This document shows positions 22,416-35,410 of a DNA stretch of 60,000 nucleotides, in pieces. Origin of the DNA: Hydractinia symbiolongicarpus (Eukaryota > Cnidaria > Hydrozoa > Anthoathecata > Hydractiniidae). Location: positions 8,744,001 to 8,804,000 of the forward strand of contig NC_079881.1 of the NCBI RefSeq assembly GCF_029227915.1. Direction: 5' to 3'. The notes beneath the pieces were generated by a model. The model was given only the letters and a program-made list of their open reading frames with translations, was not told the DNA's origin and ran no database searches. Each line of letters starts with the position of its first letter. Position 1 is the stretch's first letter. Position numbers and translations under genes: made by a program.

Positions 22416-23160
22416 TTTTTTTTAATGACGGTGTCTTTGTGTTGTTCGAAGCGGCTAGCGATTTAGGTATTAAGATATTATTATTTAGATATTAAGTTAC
22501 TGTAGTCATTACAATGCATTTAAAACTTTGAGGTCAAATAACTTGGAAACGAGGTGGTAACGTCAATGATTTTTCACTGCGTGAGTAACCAGGGACCACC
22601 TGGGACCAATTTGGATAAGTTTCTCAAACCTTGATCCCCAAATCTGTTTCGGAATTGACGGGTTGATGACGTCATCAAAAAACCTTTAAACCACAATATT
22701 TCCGTAACCGTTTGTCAAAAGTACATGATTCTATACATTTTCTTGATCAGCGTTTCAAGGTACGATAAAGGCAACAGGTATACTAATTTCTAAAAAAAAT
22801 ATTGGGGTCGGGCCATTGCTGACGTTAGCAAAAATTTTAAACTGTGTTATATCTCATTAACCGTTCATCAAAAGCGCATCATAATATACATTTTCTTAAT
22901 CAGCAGTTTAAGCTCTACACAATAGAGGCAACGAAGGTTCTATTTTTCTTTTTCGTGGATGGGTTGCTGGCATCATCAAAATTTAAATGACGCTTCTTTT
23001 TCATTTTTATCCTGCCTCAGTGAATTTTTTCACGGGCTTTATAGATTAGTTACCATATATAAATCAAAACAATCAATAATCTAATCAGCTAATTACCACT
23101 TTAATATGTATAACTCATTTAACATATCATGTTTATGGACCCCTCTAAAGTTGTAATTTG

Positions 23161-24202
23161 CACCCTGGTTGTGGTCAAAAACACATGAAATGGTCAAAGG
23201 TGGTTTGACTCAAAGATGAAAGAATCAGAAAAAAAGTAATTCTGTAAAAGAAGCATGTTGCATAGTCGGTAATATAGTTCTAAGAGATTGAAGGCAAGAA
23301 AATTTGTCATTTCGAACATATCAATTATTTTTTTAGGCACTGGAAGTCAATTAGATATCTGGACGAATTTGTAAAAACAGAATGTTGAGACGTCACATTT
23401 AGTTTAGATACGATTAAGTTTGTAAAGAAAAAATGTCTTTTAAGATAAATAGTATAACGTCAATTTATAAGACAAGAAAAGTGAAAAGAATGGCTTCACA
23501 GCTACTGCGTTTGGAATATCTCCTGTAAAGAGACTTTTTAAAAGGTTCACCAATCTTAGACTGAGAGAAGAGTGTCTCTTCGACGATGTAACTAGTCCAG
23601 AATTTGGAGAATCTTTTTATGCTTGAAATCAAAATTTAATTAAGTGCCGAGATCAGAAAAAATACGCTATCGAAAGGACACGTTAGAAGTTTTTCAAAAA
23701 ACATTTTCTCCGAAAATTTTATGGATTGTTTATTTAGAGTTTTTCACGATAGGTGCCTTCAAACATTTAGAAGCCAAAACTAGAAGATTGGGCACTAGTT
23801 TGTGCAAATCTTATTTAAATCCTGAGTTAATGGTGAAAGCACTAAATCTTATTTAAATTCTGTCTTTCATGCCAATCAGCTCAATAAATTTGAAAAAGGT
23901 CTATCGACATCATCTCTCATAACATACAAAAAATGGAAAATTGAGTCATGCAAAAGTTTCCCGTAACTTCAATAAACAAATAGAAGATGTATCACCATTT
24001 CGTTGCATAAAGGAAGTTAGGAGAATTGCAAATGATCCTTCAAATAAGACAACAGTGACACAAAATATACTAGTCCGAAAACGCTAGTATAATCCAATGT
24101 CGGCAAAAAGAGTGCATGTGATGAGGATATCTTAGTCTTATTAAACACAGCAGTTGTATATAAATCTAATAATAAAATTACATTTGGAAGATTATTACCA
24201 AA
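23161..24202. other. Intergenic stretch with an unassigned open frame
   Basis: A plus-strand frame at 23644-23856 (SEKIRYRKDTLEVFQKTF) is followed by further stop-interrupted coding-like sequence to about 24100 (EVRRIANDPSNKTTVTQN). I do not recognise it. It may be an old transposase remnant. Confidence 0.25.
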
Positions 24203-26060
24203 CTAGCTGGGGGACCAGGCGTCAAAACGCTGGTTTTAGCCACCAGTTTTTAAACGTTAAACGCCCGATTGAGCGCTTAAATGTAAGTCAACCAGGTTGT
24301 ATATTCAGGTGGAACGTTGTAATGAAAGTATTCAGTATTTCGCATATCCAGAGAAACGCACAGAGTGTTATATCGTATCGGGTGTAATGTACTTCAAAAA
24401 AAAAAAAAAAAAAAATTCCCGCAGCTTTAACTTAAATAAAACACCACCTGTTGTTACACCACATCGCAAAACCAGTCAGCCGGCGTGAAAGTGCAAAAAT
24501 TAATCAGGGCACCAGGATAAGCGCTTAATACATGATGTCACACAACCGTGTGTGAAGTACTAACATCAGTGCGCCCTATAGGTATAATACCCTATTCAAA
24601 AAAACGTTTATCGCATCTCCAGTTTAAATAAAATCAGAAGAAACAACCCGTCGTCACCTGCTCGGCTAATGTAAAAAGAATCACTCAGCAATTTTATTTT
24701 GCAGCAAAGGTTTTGCAAAGTTTATTCTCAGTTGAAATAAAAACACATCCTGAAGTCTGTCAGTACAAAATAAATTGTGGGTAAATAGTAGAACCGAAGT
24801 ATCAAAGGTTAATCAAAACTATTTTTATCAGTAAACTCTAGGCTTTTGTTTATATTACAGTGAAATGTATACCCGGCTACATAGCTAACTGCATAACATT
24901 GGGTTGCAGACTATCACCATAAATATTTGAATCTTTATTATTAAAGAAAATTGATTGTTTTTTTTAGATATTCAATGATTAGCAGGCGTGATGTTCTCTT
25001 CAATAATTTTTTTTCGTCACTTCGGTTTAAATCAAAACAAGCGCTACAGCCTATCGTTATTTTGTTTAGCTAAAAGAGTAATCCAGCAATGTTATTTGAG
25101 AATAAATTTAAACAGTTTATGGTCAGTTTAAATAAAAACACAGCTTACAGCCTGTTGTGAGCAGAGAATAACCCAGAATTGTGCGCGGAATGTCTCTCAT
25201 TGATAAATACACTTTATACTTTTGTCCAAGTTTTTATTACGAACTGTATTTAGCTAACATAAATTATAAATAATAATTGAAAATTTTGTTGGCCGTCAAC
25301 CCTACTAAGCTGCTTTCACTGTTTAAGGCAGGGGCAAACCAGTCCTACATTTAATCCAACATGCAATTTTTGTGATGTTGGATGAAATGTTGGACTGGTT
25401 TGAGTCACTTCAAAATTTTGAAAAAAATTGAAATTTTCAAAAAAGAAGAAAAAAATCGTGTTGGACGATGTTGGATGAAGTTTGATCGCCGTCAAACATT
25501 TTATCCAACATTTTCGGCAAGATCAAAGGAATTCTCTATCTGAGTTGCGTGAATTTTCATGTTCGATTAGTTTGGTGGTACTTTTCATCAATTTATCCAC
25601 CAAAGCCTTGCAACACCCTTATCACCCTTATTAGGATACTGCATTCAAAGAAATTTTGAACTGAAAGTGAAGTGGTTGAAACGATTCTCCTGTCGCAATA
25701 AAACGAAGAGTAAGGGGAATCTTTCTTCTGCCATCATTTGTCTGTGGCGACCACATCCAACATTGGAAAAGAATGTTGGACTGGTTGGACTGATGTTGGA
25801 CTGGTTTGCCCCCGCCTTAAACTGGTGGGTAGGTAGCCACAAATCATGTTACAGTTTAGTGAAAATGACATTAATAAAGATAACAGAAAAAGAATTGGTA
25901 ATAATAGCTAGAACAAAAAGCACATATACAAAACCGAACAAAAACCTTAAAATAACATCTAAGATTCTCCTCACATCGATGTACATTTGTAGTCAGAATT
26001 TTAGAATTAATATGTTTATACATATGTATATTTATATGTAACATCTAAGTCAACATTCAA
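24203..26060 (-). mobile_element. Long non-autonomous Helitron family, copy 1
   Basis: On the minus strand it ends in a CTGG...CAG hairpin and CTAG (24203-24206). It carries several copies of an internal motif of the form aaataaaa-caca...aca-cctgttgttac (near 24433, 24625, 24735, 25030, 25125). The same sequence order occurs at 26214-27119 and 35411-36990. It is interrupted by a MITE at 25317-25826. Confidence 0.5.
25317..25826. mobile_element. MITE-like element with ~32-bp inverted termini
   Basis: The left end gtttaaggcaggggcaaacc continues into agtcctacat. The right end reads, reversed, gtttaaggcgggggcaaacc and agtccaacat. The interior (about 440 bp) repeats fragments of the TIR (atgttggactggtt) several times. 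The family is unassigned. It is nested in a Helitron copy. Confidence 0.7.
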
Positions 26061-26213
26061 AAATATGTCCTCGCCATCGCTGTTTTTCAAAAGTTAATGT
26101 GACCATGCCGCTCGGCAACAACACTTGGGAATGGTTGCACCTGTTTTTCTGACTTTTTTGAGAATATTATCCATTTCGCACCAAAAGACTGACAACAGGG
26201 ATTAATACCGAGA

Positions 26214-27119
26214 CTAGTCGGGAGATTCGGTGTCAAAACTCTTCATGGCTGAACGACAGGTTAAGGAATTAAGTATAGGACTGTGCTGGATGCATGCAGA
26301 TTGAACGCTTTAGTAGAGGTATGCATCTAGTAGCATATCCAGTGGAGCGCTGGCAGCGATACAAAGACCTGCAGATGAACGCTACGTTGAACGATTGATT
26401 GCAGACTTCTAAGTGTTGGTAGACATATTTTACAACCAGGTTGGGGCATTTTGTACAGATAACTGGTGGTATTATAAATCCAGTGGCACGCTTACAGGGA
26501 TAAAGACTTGCAATTAAGTGCAAACAAACCGTATCGCGCATCCAGCTAGATTGCTGTAGTAAAGGGATACATTATGTCGCAAATCCAGTGGAGAACTCAC
26601 CTTAATACAGCATTTCCAGTGTGATATATTTTTAAAAAAAAACCTTCCTGAACTAAAATACAAACAAAGGTAACAACCTGTTGTTACCCCGACATATCGT
26701 AAATTTTTATCCGACATTTTCTAGAATTAACCGTGACACTGACACAAAGCGGAGAAAAATAAAACCATTCCTACAGCCTGTCATTAATTATATTACGCAT
26801 AAGAAAGATTATTTGTTGCAGCCAACTGTATTTAGCTACTTTTACTTATTAACAAGAGGTAGCTAACAACCGTATAGCCGCAACCCTAGTTGCAGCTGAG
26901 TAAAAATTAGAATAGTGAAGATAACAAAAAGTAATTGATGTTGGCTGGGAAAAAAAGCTCCCTTACCAAACTGAATGAAAATCTTAAAAGAATAGCAATA
27001 AGACTAGCTAGCTCATTTAAAACTACATTTGTAGCCAAAATTCTTAAAATTAGTTTTTTTAATATTTATATATGGCTAGAAAACTTGACAATGCATATAT
27101 TTTAACATGTAAATATATA
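26214..27119 (-). mobile_element. Long non-autonomous Helitron family, copy 2
   Basis: It begins on the plus strand with CTAG at 26214-26217 followed by tcgggagattcggtgtc, the complement of the family 3' end. It carries the internal aacaacctgttgttacc motif (about 26670). Its far end (tggctagaaaacttgaca, near 27075) matches the corresponding end of copy 3 (tggctagaaaacgtgatg, near 36922). Confidence 0.5.
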
Positions 27120-27121
27120 TA

Positions 27122-27290
27122 CAGTGAAATCTCTCTATCTCGACTACTCTCTATCTAGAACTTCTCTCTATCTCGAACTAAAGTCTTGGTGCTGTCAACC
27201 TACGGTTTTTTACCTTCTTTATCTCGAACTTTCTCTGTCTCGAACAAATCTTTTGGTCCCTTGCGAGTTCGAGATAGAGAGATTCCACTG
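27122..27290. mobile_element. pogo/Tigger-like MITE, 169 bp, TA target duplication
   Basis: The termini are cagtgaaatctctctatctcg at the left and, reversed, cagtggaatctctctatctcg at the right. TA dinucleotides flank both sides (27120-27121 and 27291-27292). CAGTG-type ends that run into CTATCTCGA and TA duplication are typical of Tc1/mariner-superfamily pogo/Tigger elements. It has no transposase gene. Confidence 0.85.
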
Positions 27291-27299
27291 TATAATATA

Positions 27300-30200
27300 T
27301 AAAACAAATGAATAGCTTTTAAAAGACGAAAAGTTTAAAATGGACCAAAAATTTCAAAGTGGCGGTTCGCCACACATGCTACCAGGCATGCATCATAGAA
27401 ACGAATCACAAGGCGCACGAGGACTTATATTCAATAATGCGTAATCGAATTTCACGGTTTTTAATTTAATGGAACCCTGGCGTTTTAATGACTTCGCAGC
27501 AAATAATTCATCACTGCTCTGGTACCATTTTTCACAGAAACAGAGCCGTGTCAAGTACACGAAGATTTCATGCGTTGTTCAGCATCACCCAGTTTTGGCC
27601 GACAGACAGATTACGGCTATTGTTGACCCGTGGGGTTTAACAACTAGTCTAACCTTGTGAAAAATATTTCCATCGAGCATATTACCCACTTTTAGGATGT
27701 ACTGATAAAGTTTACTTGGACAAAAATTTATTACTATGATTGCAGGTGCGATTAAAACTAGTGCGGATTTGATCAAAAATACTGAGAAAGGATCACAGGA
27801 ATATAAGATACCATTAATCTATGGGTTTGACCGTCCTTTATATATCGAATTTAGAGACAGCTATCGCTAATAGAGGTATTAAAAAAAATATGGTAATTTA
27901 TGATTTTATTCATTATTAAATTACAATCAATATATACTTATATACTTATATACTGGAATTTTATTTTTGTTGTCCAAAGGTAGTCAGCCAATTTATTTTT
28001 ATTTACTTGAAATTATTATTAATTGTTAGGCAAATTTGTGTTTTACTAGCCGAGTAACTTTTGGTATCAAAATTCTTTTGAAATGCAAAAAAAAACAAAA
28101 AACAAAAAACAAACAAAAAAACATGGACAACAAATTAGTGACCGAAGCGCTGTTTGAGAAAATATGAAGTTTAATTAGGAGATAATAAATCTTATAACCA
28201 AGGAGTGGATAAGGTTAAAACACTATATACACTTTCAAAAAGGTAACACTACAACCAAGAACTAAAAAAAACACCCAGAATTACTTTTACCATACCTGAA
28301 AACAGCCTTAACCGGCGTAGTGTTCAATTTAGTTTGGTAACAGTCCAAATGCACTGATTCATGTGGATAAAGAAGCTCAGAGATACTTAAAAACAACATT
28401 TAATTTATTGTAAAAGTTTAGGTGCAGTCAACTAGGTCAAGACAGAATGACTCGGCTTAAAATGGGTTAAGCTGGTAATCCACAAACGATAATTACTTTA
28501 GCCTAGTTTGTGAGATATATAATGTAGTGGGGGCGAATCACCGCCTTGATAACGCAACTAGAAGAAAACAGAAACATTAACTGAAAATTTCAACTTGTGG
28601 CTTTACAATTAAAACACTAAAATAAAAAATGGGTATTCTGTAATCACTTATCGACTGTATTCTGCCTAAAAGGCGCAAAATGCAAGTTTATTAATGACTA
28701 AAAACTATTGGCATACGTCATATGGTTAGCCTAGCTAAAATTCAAGCATCAAACGTGTCATAGAAGAAATAAATGTTATTGTTGGCACCATATTGTCAGT
28801 TTTTATTGTTATCTCAAGTAAGCATTGATTCCAACAGTCACTACCACTATGTTTATGGGGAGTAGTGCAGCTAGCTAGCTAGCCTTGCCAGCAGGGATAC
28901 AAAAAAACATCATGATGCACTACCTGAGAAGTAATTTTTGTAAAACATACACAAGTCAACCAAATGCAAAGCACACAAAACATGCAGAAAGTAACTCTTA
29001 CAAAAATTCCCTCTTTCGCTTAACTAGGCTAGGAATTGAGTATTAAAAAAGGGATAAAGATAGTTAAATTTTCTGAAAGAATGGGTAAGTTTTAGACGAA
29101 ACCATGAAAGAATGAATGTAGGAAAATGCTCTGTTTATACTTATTCACAAGAAATCATTTCAACTAAAGAATTGTAAACACATGGCTCACAAATTTCTTT
29201 TGAACTCGTGAACAAAAGAAAAAAGTCACGAAAATTTCTTTCTGCAAAAATCACTGTTCTTAAAGAGAACGTACTACAAAAAACTTTTTCTCATAAAAAA
29301 GGCATGGCAGTTCGCTAAAAAAAATCTGCAAAAAAAGTTCTTCATACTGTTTACTTACAATAAGTTAAAAACTAAACGAGGACAACAATGAATCTATTAA
29401 ACAAATCAGGCAGGTTTACAAAGAGGAGGCATAACTCAGCAGTTTCTATTGAAATCAAGCCTTGCCGATTTGGTTGCATTGTTTTTCAATTTTATTTGAG
29501 ATAAAGGGTAATTCTTTTATAGCATTTCTTAGCCAACGTTTTTACCACCAGTTTTCGCCTGGTAGTCATTTTTAAAACGAGAAGGATTTCAAAAGTCAGA
29601 AATTGTAAACATTCAAAAGTCTCTTTTATGTATCAATCGAACTTTTTATAAAAAATCGAATGTTTTTGTTCGAAAAACTAAGGGAAAAGTTGTCGATAGC
29701 ATAGTAAAATGATTAGAACGTAATTTTTCCTACAAAATAAACCGAACTATGATGTGGTTAAGCATGATAAATTCACTACTGGTGAACATGATCCGAAGAG
29801 TTAAGGTCTGGTTTGCATTTTCCGAACTGTGTTGTTAAAATAATTATAAGTGCTAAAAACAACCACCTATAAAACTTTTAATTAAAAAGGACTTAGCAAT
29901 CTAATGTCTGATCTAGAGGTTTGAGATTAATCTACTTGTTTCCCCCTTAATGTTTTATATAGCTAGTTACTTAATTTTTTTCTTTGGTTCGTACGTTTTC
30001 AGGATAATTTCATTTCAGAAGTAAAACTTTTCATTTCAGAAGTAAAAATTTTTCCTAGCTAGCTTACATATGCCTTGTGTGGCTAAATTTTGTATCTGCT
30101 AGATTGCAAAACATAGAACCGAAAAATTTTGAACTCGTTGTTAAGTAGTCACATCAGTTGTTTAAAATAGTAAAAATGCATTTAGCTGGTCTGTCTAAAA

Positions 30201-31926
30201 CAACACTTTCGGAAGAGCGCTTGTTTCTTTAAGTAGAAAGATAAATAAAAATAAGATTTATTTTTATTTAGTATTGGCTTATTATGTACATGTTAGCAAG
30301 ATAGCTAGCTAGCTACACTTTTTTTTCTTTACCCACCTAAGTCGCCAAAAGTCATGTTTTTTACAAAGCTTAAAAATAATCTTTATTTTCATTTAAAATA
30401 CCAACAATGGAAATCTAACAAAATAATATTCTTCATAAAAATATTTACTATTTGGTTCACCGTTTTTTGGTCAATCTTTTTTAACCTTTCTCATAGTCGG
30501 GAATCGTCTTATGTGCAAATGTTTTTGTAATAACATCCGCCATCTTTATAGAAAATCGTTGCATATATTATGACGCGTGAATAAATTATCTATGTCGCGT
30601 GTCAACTCATCGCATTGCAGAACTCCCTAGTCTGTACCAGTGGTTTCTTCGCCGCCGGCCCCAATGACAAAAAAGGTAAGAAACCCCTAGGGACGAGGTT
30701 GAATTTGATAGTGAATTATCAATGTGCCACAAAAGCTTCGTGAGCGCAGACGTTAAAGATGCATTTCTTGTCTATATCTTCGGCATAGTTCTTTATTTTT
30801 TTGAAAGTTCTGCTTTGTCGTTAAAATACTCGTCTCACTCTCGGTATGTAAAAATACAACAAAAGCGGCGCGACAGGAGTGCGTAAAAAATAGAAGTTAA
30901 ATAGAATTTAAACGGAAATTGTTGAGATATGCCTCCTTCTCTTGGCCAAATTTAGCCGTAGCATTTCACAATAATGCCAATGTATAGATAGGTCCCTTGC
31001 CTGACAATATGTCTTTCATTCCACGTCTTCGTCTGCATAGAAACAACAAAATTATACTAGCTATATAGGTAGCTGTTTCGATCGATTAGCTTTCTCGCTC
31101 ATTCCTGCACGATGGCTTCCTTATCCACTCGCAATTTATTTTAAAAATGTTAAACCATCAATTTATATAGATAGTGGAACTAAACGTAATTACGACAGTA
31201 TTAAGCTGTATATGCTGTTGTTGTATTTTTAATAATCTTTGGTCAAATTTGATAATGGTCTTTTACAAAGTCATGTTACAGAGTTAACCTATTCTAAATT
31301 CTCCCCTGGCGTTAATTAACGTCTAATGAAAACCGTGCTTCAGTGAGCAATTTAGCCTCAAGTATTTATTTTTATATTGATGTTGTTTTGAAAAAATTAG
31401 TTAATAGCTACGTAGAAGAAAGTAATTCTACCTTTTGAGAGAATAGGTTGCTAACATTAGTGTTTATGAATGGTCAGGTAAACAAGGTCACATTTGATAT
31501 CATGCCAAAATTGCAATCAACCGCTTCTGTTTTTACAATCAATTTCTTTAATTTTGCCTGCCTAACTGGTTCTTATTCGTAACAAATGAAAAACACTGCC
31601 ATAAAGCATTCAGTTTTTGTAAGAATGTTAATTGTTTCAGTCAATCACAATTTTACTAAACGACAATTAAATTGATACGGCTTTTTAATTTTTTAAGTGG
31701 AGCTAGAAAATTCCCTGTGAAAGAGAAACAAGGAAGTCTAACATACAGTACTTCCTTTGATCAACAATGTTTTTAGCACAGTTTTGGTACGATCAGGAAG
31801 ATAGATAAGTACTTGGTTGGTAACAGTGGCTTAGAAATCCAACATTTTTTGAAAGGAAAAAGCTACAGGAGAATTAAATTGAGCGAAGCCATTTGGAGGA
31901 ACTAAAAAGGAATAAAGAAAAAAAAC
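27300..31926. other. Gene-free stretch upstream of R3
   Basis: About 4.6 kb with no convincing coding region on either strand. An A/C-rich simple run lies at 28086-28125. A locally GC-rich patch at 30601-30710 (gaactccctagtctgtacc, later cccctagggacgaggtt) stands out from the AT-rich background and may be an old repeat. A promoter of R3 could be here, but I see no defined motif. Confidence 0.4.
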
Positions 31927-34900
31927 ATGATTATTTTATCTCTTGTGATCTTCACCTTATTAGATAAGTCAGTTGGTTTGGATTACGAAGTGATGAGAAC
32001 AGCATCTGAACCTGATAGAATTTTGCTTAAAACAAACACATCGAATACCTGCACCACATATCGTGCGAAATATTACGAAAGAACGAAAATTACAGTGACA
32101 TGTGCATGTCCGACTGGGATGTCTTTTCATAGCATACACTCAGAATTACCTGCCTGTTACCGATCCAATGCTGAAAATTTAGGTAAACCATTTTTTACCA
32201 GTATATAAGTCTCTTGCGCATTCCTATCGAATCGAATAATTTCTGATATGCTAATTTCCCCAAATGACAAACTTGGGTCATATATAGAGTCTAATATTTC
32301 AGGAAAAATATTCCTTGTATAAAAGAACCTTTTTCCCGCTTTATATCAGACAGGATTAGCCCTTTTCATAAAATTTAAGTACAAGTGGAGCCTTGTGCAA
32401 ATAAAAATAACTAAACAAAAACCAAAGCTATGAAATAATTTAACGTTATCAATATAGATGAATAAGCAATTTATAAATACTTGAATAGTATGTTTTCAAG
32501 CTATGAAACTAGCTAGGTTTTAAATAAATGCAGCATTGCCTTTGTTATTGATTCTGAATGCAGTTTCAAATCAAGCTTAATATGTGGCCTTTTATAACAT
32601 CAGAGAACCTATATGACTATGGAAATTCAATTGAGGTTTTAGAACTAGGTACTTCAATAACAATAAGTATTAGAAATATTAAAAAAATTAGTTTGCAGAA
32701 GTAACAGTGCATTGTTGAATATATTACAAAAGTTAAATAGAATAATATGCGAAAAAGAGCATAAACAAATATATTCCGTTTCCCAGGTTGCGTATGCTTG
32801 GGAAAGAATTGCATATCCATTATTGCTATTAATCTCTTAATGGGTAGAACAATAGCGTCAAAAACACACTGGTGTAACAGTACTTTGGTCGCGTACAAAA
32901 TTAAAATTTGGACACTTGTTGGCTGGAAGACGTTTTCAAGACCAGATGACATGATAGTTGAATTTCTTGTGCAGAACAATGTCGGTTTAGTGAACTTTAA
33001 GGTTGGTAAAGTCTGGTAAAATTTAGACTTTGTTGCTGTAAATACTTCTTATGTAAAAGTAGAAACAAGTCTATTCATAACTTCCACACTGTAAAAATAT
33101 ACTATTAAATTTTTAAAATAGCAAGTGACTGCTTCTTCTAAAACAAAGATTATTTACTTATAAAGTTGTTTGCTTTTATTTCTAGTGGAAAGTCGACGGA
33201 TTTAGCGTGATTCCTAGCTACTCTGGAAATCTATTCTTGATTACTGTTACTTGTAATAATGGAAAGTTTAAGAACTGCTTTTTAGCAAAATCGCCAGGTG
33301 TAAGAAAATGTAAGTACCATTTTTCAACAAGGTGAAATTGCCAAACAGTTGAATAGGCATTCACCATTAACACTTCTTCTGTTTCAATTGGTTGCCGTAT
33401 GGAACCTTTTATTTCGGATGTGAGGAATCTTAGAACTTTTCCCTTTTACTTTGTATTTATTTCAGTTTTCCTTATTTTATCTAAAAATTATTTATTATCC
33501 CCTAGTGATGTGACATGATAACTTTACTTTATAATCTTTTTTTTGTTTTTAAAGCATTTAAAAGAAAGAATAAATTTCCGGTGCTGTCTTATTGGTTATG
33601 TAATTGTTTATCCTCCAAAAAAATAGATACAAGAAAAAAATCACAAGATGTGGAGCTTTTTTTTATCTGATTTAGCATTATTTATTTCTATCTGTTTTAG
33701 ACAATATGAATAACCCAACCACAAAGACAATAACTGATTCCAAAACCACAGTGGAGACAACATCTGCAACTCTACAGAATGAACCAACGAAGAAAGAAGA
33801 TGGAAAATCATCAACTTTAATTTTGATTGTGATAGTTATTGGCTCACTTTTGTTAATAATAATTCTGATAATTTTGGTAATGCTGATTTACAGGTAAGAT
33901 TTTAAGTAGATATACAATAGGTAAACATAGGTTATTGAGATTTATTAACCCGAGGTGATTTATATTCAACGACGTTTTATTATATACCCAAAAGAGATTG
34001 TTATAATTAATATTACTTATTTTGTTTTGTGTTTGTTTTGTTTTCGTTTCATTTTATAGTGTAGATCGAAACATTTTTTTGTGAAATCGACATGTTTTAC
34101 AGTTAATTACGATAAAAATTAATGAGGCGGAAAGGATAAAATCAAAACATGCGTTTACAAATGTTTTGTCAAAACTATTGTTACGTCACAAGCATTGAAT
34201 AATACGGGTGGAATACGATTATTTATTCAATGGCTGTTTTTGTTTACGGGTATATAATAATAGAACTAATTTCTATGCCAGTTAAATGTTGTGGTCATGT
34301 TCTATAAACAATACAACCACAAAATTAAATGATGTTTATTAATTATGCAAAAATGAAATAATTATTTTCTTCCTGTAGCCAATAAGGTTACATAAATGAT
34401 TCAATAACTTGAACTTGTGCAAACATACTTGTAATAATAATCACGCCTATATGTATCAAATTTGCAATCTCCCTATTCATTTTCTTCTTTCACTTTTTCT
34501 TCATTCTTAAGTGTGTTTGTTTCTTGGTTCTATATGGACAAACAACCAACGCTGAAACTGGAAAAGTAGGTCGCCAAGCGTGTTGTAGTTTGTTTTGTAC
34601 ATAGCTACTATAAATTTTGGGAAGAAATCTTTTTGTGGAAATAGATTATAGATTCTTGTTTTCTTAAAGGTGATATGAGTTTTTCTGCCGATACAAAAGT
34701 AAATCTAAGTTGGTGTTTTTAGCTGAGTCAAATTAATTCTTTTTAGAACAAAAGGGTTTGGAAGAAACACATCACAAGCATCGTCAGATCAAACTCAAAC
34801 AAGATTTCAAAGGCAGGAAATACATTATTTGCCAAAAAAAGATGCTGTCGCATCACCTCAAGACATAAATTCCCCTTACTCGTATGTTACCAAATCCTTG

Positions 34901-35062
34901 ACAAGGCCGAGGCCAATACCAGCGCCACGACAGGCAGTACCAATAGTAAGCAATTATGTGCGGAGTTCCCAAACAGTAATTAGAGAAGATTCCATACAAT
35001 ACGTGGTACCGAATAACATGGCAGCTGAAGAAACGACTTTGTATGAAGTTATGGAGGATTAA
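31927..35062 (+). CDS. Receptor-family copy R3: intact single-pass receptor, 367 aa
   Basis: Exons 31927-32182, 32787-33001, 33186-33309, 33701-33893 and 34747-35062. All boundaries are GT-AG, and the joined frame is exactly 368 codons including the stop. The start ATG follows aaaaaaac. Residues 1-18 form a signal peptide (IILSLVIFTLLDKSVG). The ectodomain (about 20-198) has ten cysteines and the family signatures GWKTFSRPDDM and SGNLFLIT. A Ser/Thr-rich stalk leads to a strongly hydrophobic helix at about 238-262 without charged residues. The tail (263-367) has tyrosines 290, 307, 309, 333, 348 and 362. SPYSYV (305-310) fits the ITIM pattern S-x-Y-x-x-V, Y362-E-V-M is a YxxM motif, and RPRPIPAPR (316-324) is proline-rich. 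It is likely a surface signalling receptor. The domain family is not recognised; an immune or recognition role is inference. Confidence 0.85.
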
Positions 35063-35410
35063 ATGCCTATTGCAGCTTGTTGAATACATTATTTTAACTG
35101 TATAGAGTTTTTATATGAACATTTTTGGATAGCAATTGATATATTGCTCTGCAAAGTGTAAAATAGAATATGTGTTTTTTAACGCGCATCTTATAATTTG
35201 TTCTACAATTGTTGTCTTGAATTTGTACGGAATATATTTTTTTATTTTTAATTGCTAAAATTGTTTTTTATTTGTATTTGACCTTTATTAAATTACGGGC
35301 TTTATATATGTTTAGCTTGGCAGAGTGAATTTTCACTGTCGGTACATTTTCAACAGGTTAATTTACACAATGCCTTTGTGATTGCAAGAACTTGCTCTTA
35401 TAAATATAAA
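35063..35410. other. 3' flank of R3
   Basis: AT-rich 3' flank. The nearest poly(A)-signal-like hexamer is ATTAAA at 35287-35292, about 225 bases after the stop. No canonical AATAAA is closer. Confidence 0.4.
35287..35292 (+). promoter_or_regulatory. Possible variant poly(A) signal of R3
   Basis: ATTAAA, the common variant of AATAAA, lies downstream of the R3 stop codon. Use is not shown. Confidence 0.3.

Larger units (their letters stand above)
21840..23160 (+). mobile_element. Head-to-tail non-autonomous Helitron array with core repeats
   Basis: A first 3' end (gtgga, ttct, tccac hairpin, then CTAG at 21981-21984) is followed directly by a new 5' end (tctcttataataatac at 21985). That element runs to a degenerate hairpin (gtgaa...ttcac) and TTAG at 23046-23049. 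Its core has two units of about 153 bp (aaccgtttgtcaaaag at 22706, aaccgttcatcaaaag at 22859) plus a partial third. A third, degenerate head follows (23050-23160). The layout matches Helitron-derived interspersed elements with tandem repeats in the core. Confidence 0.55.
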
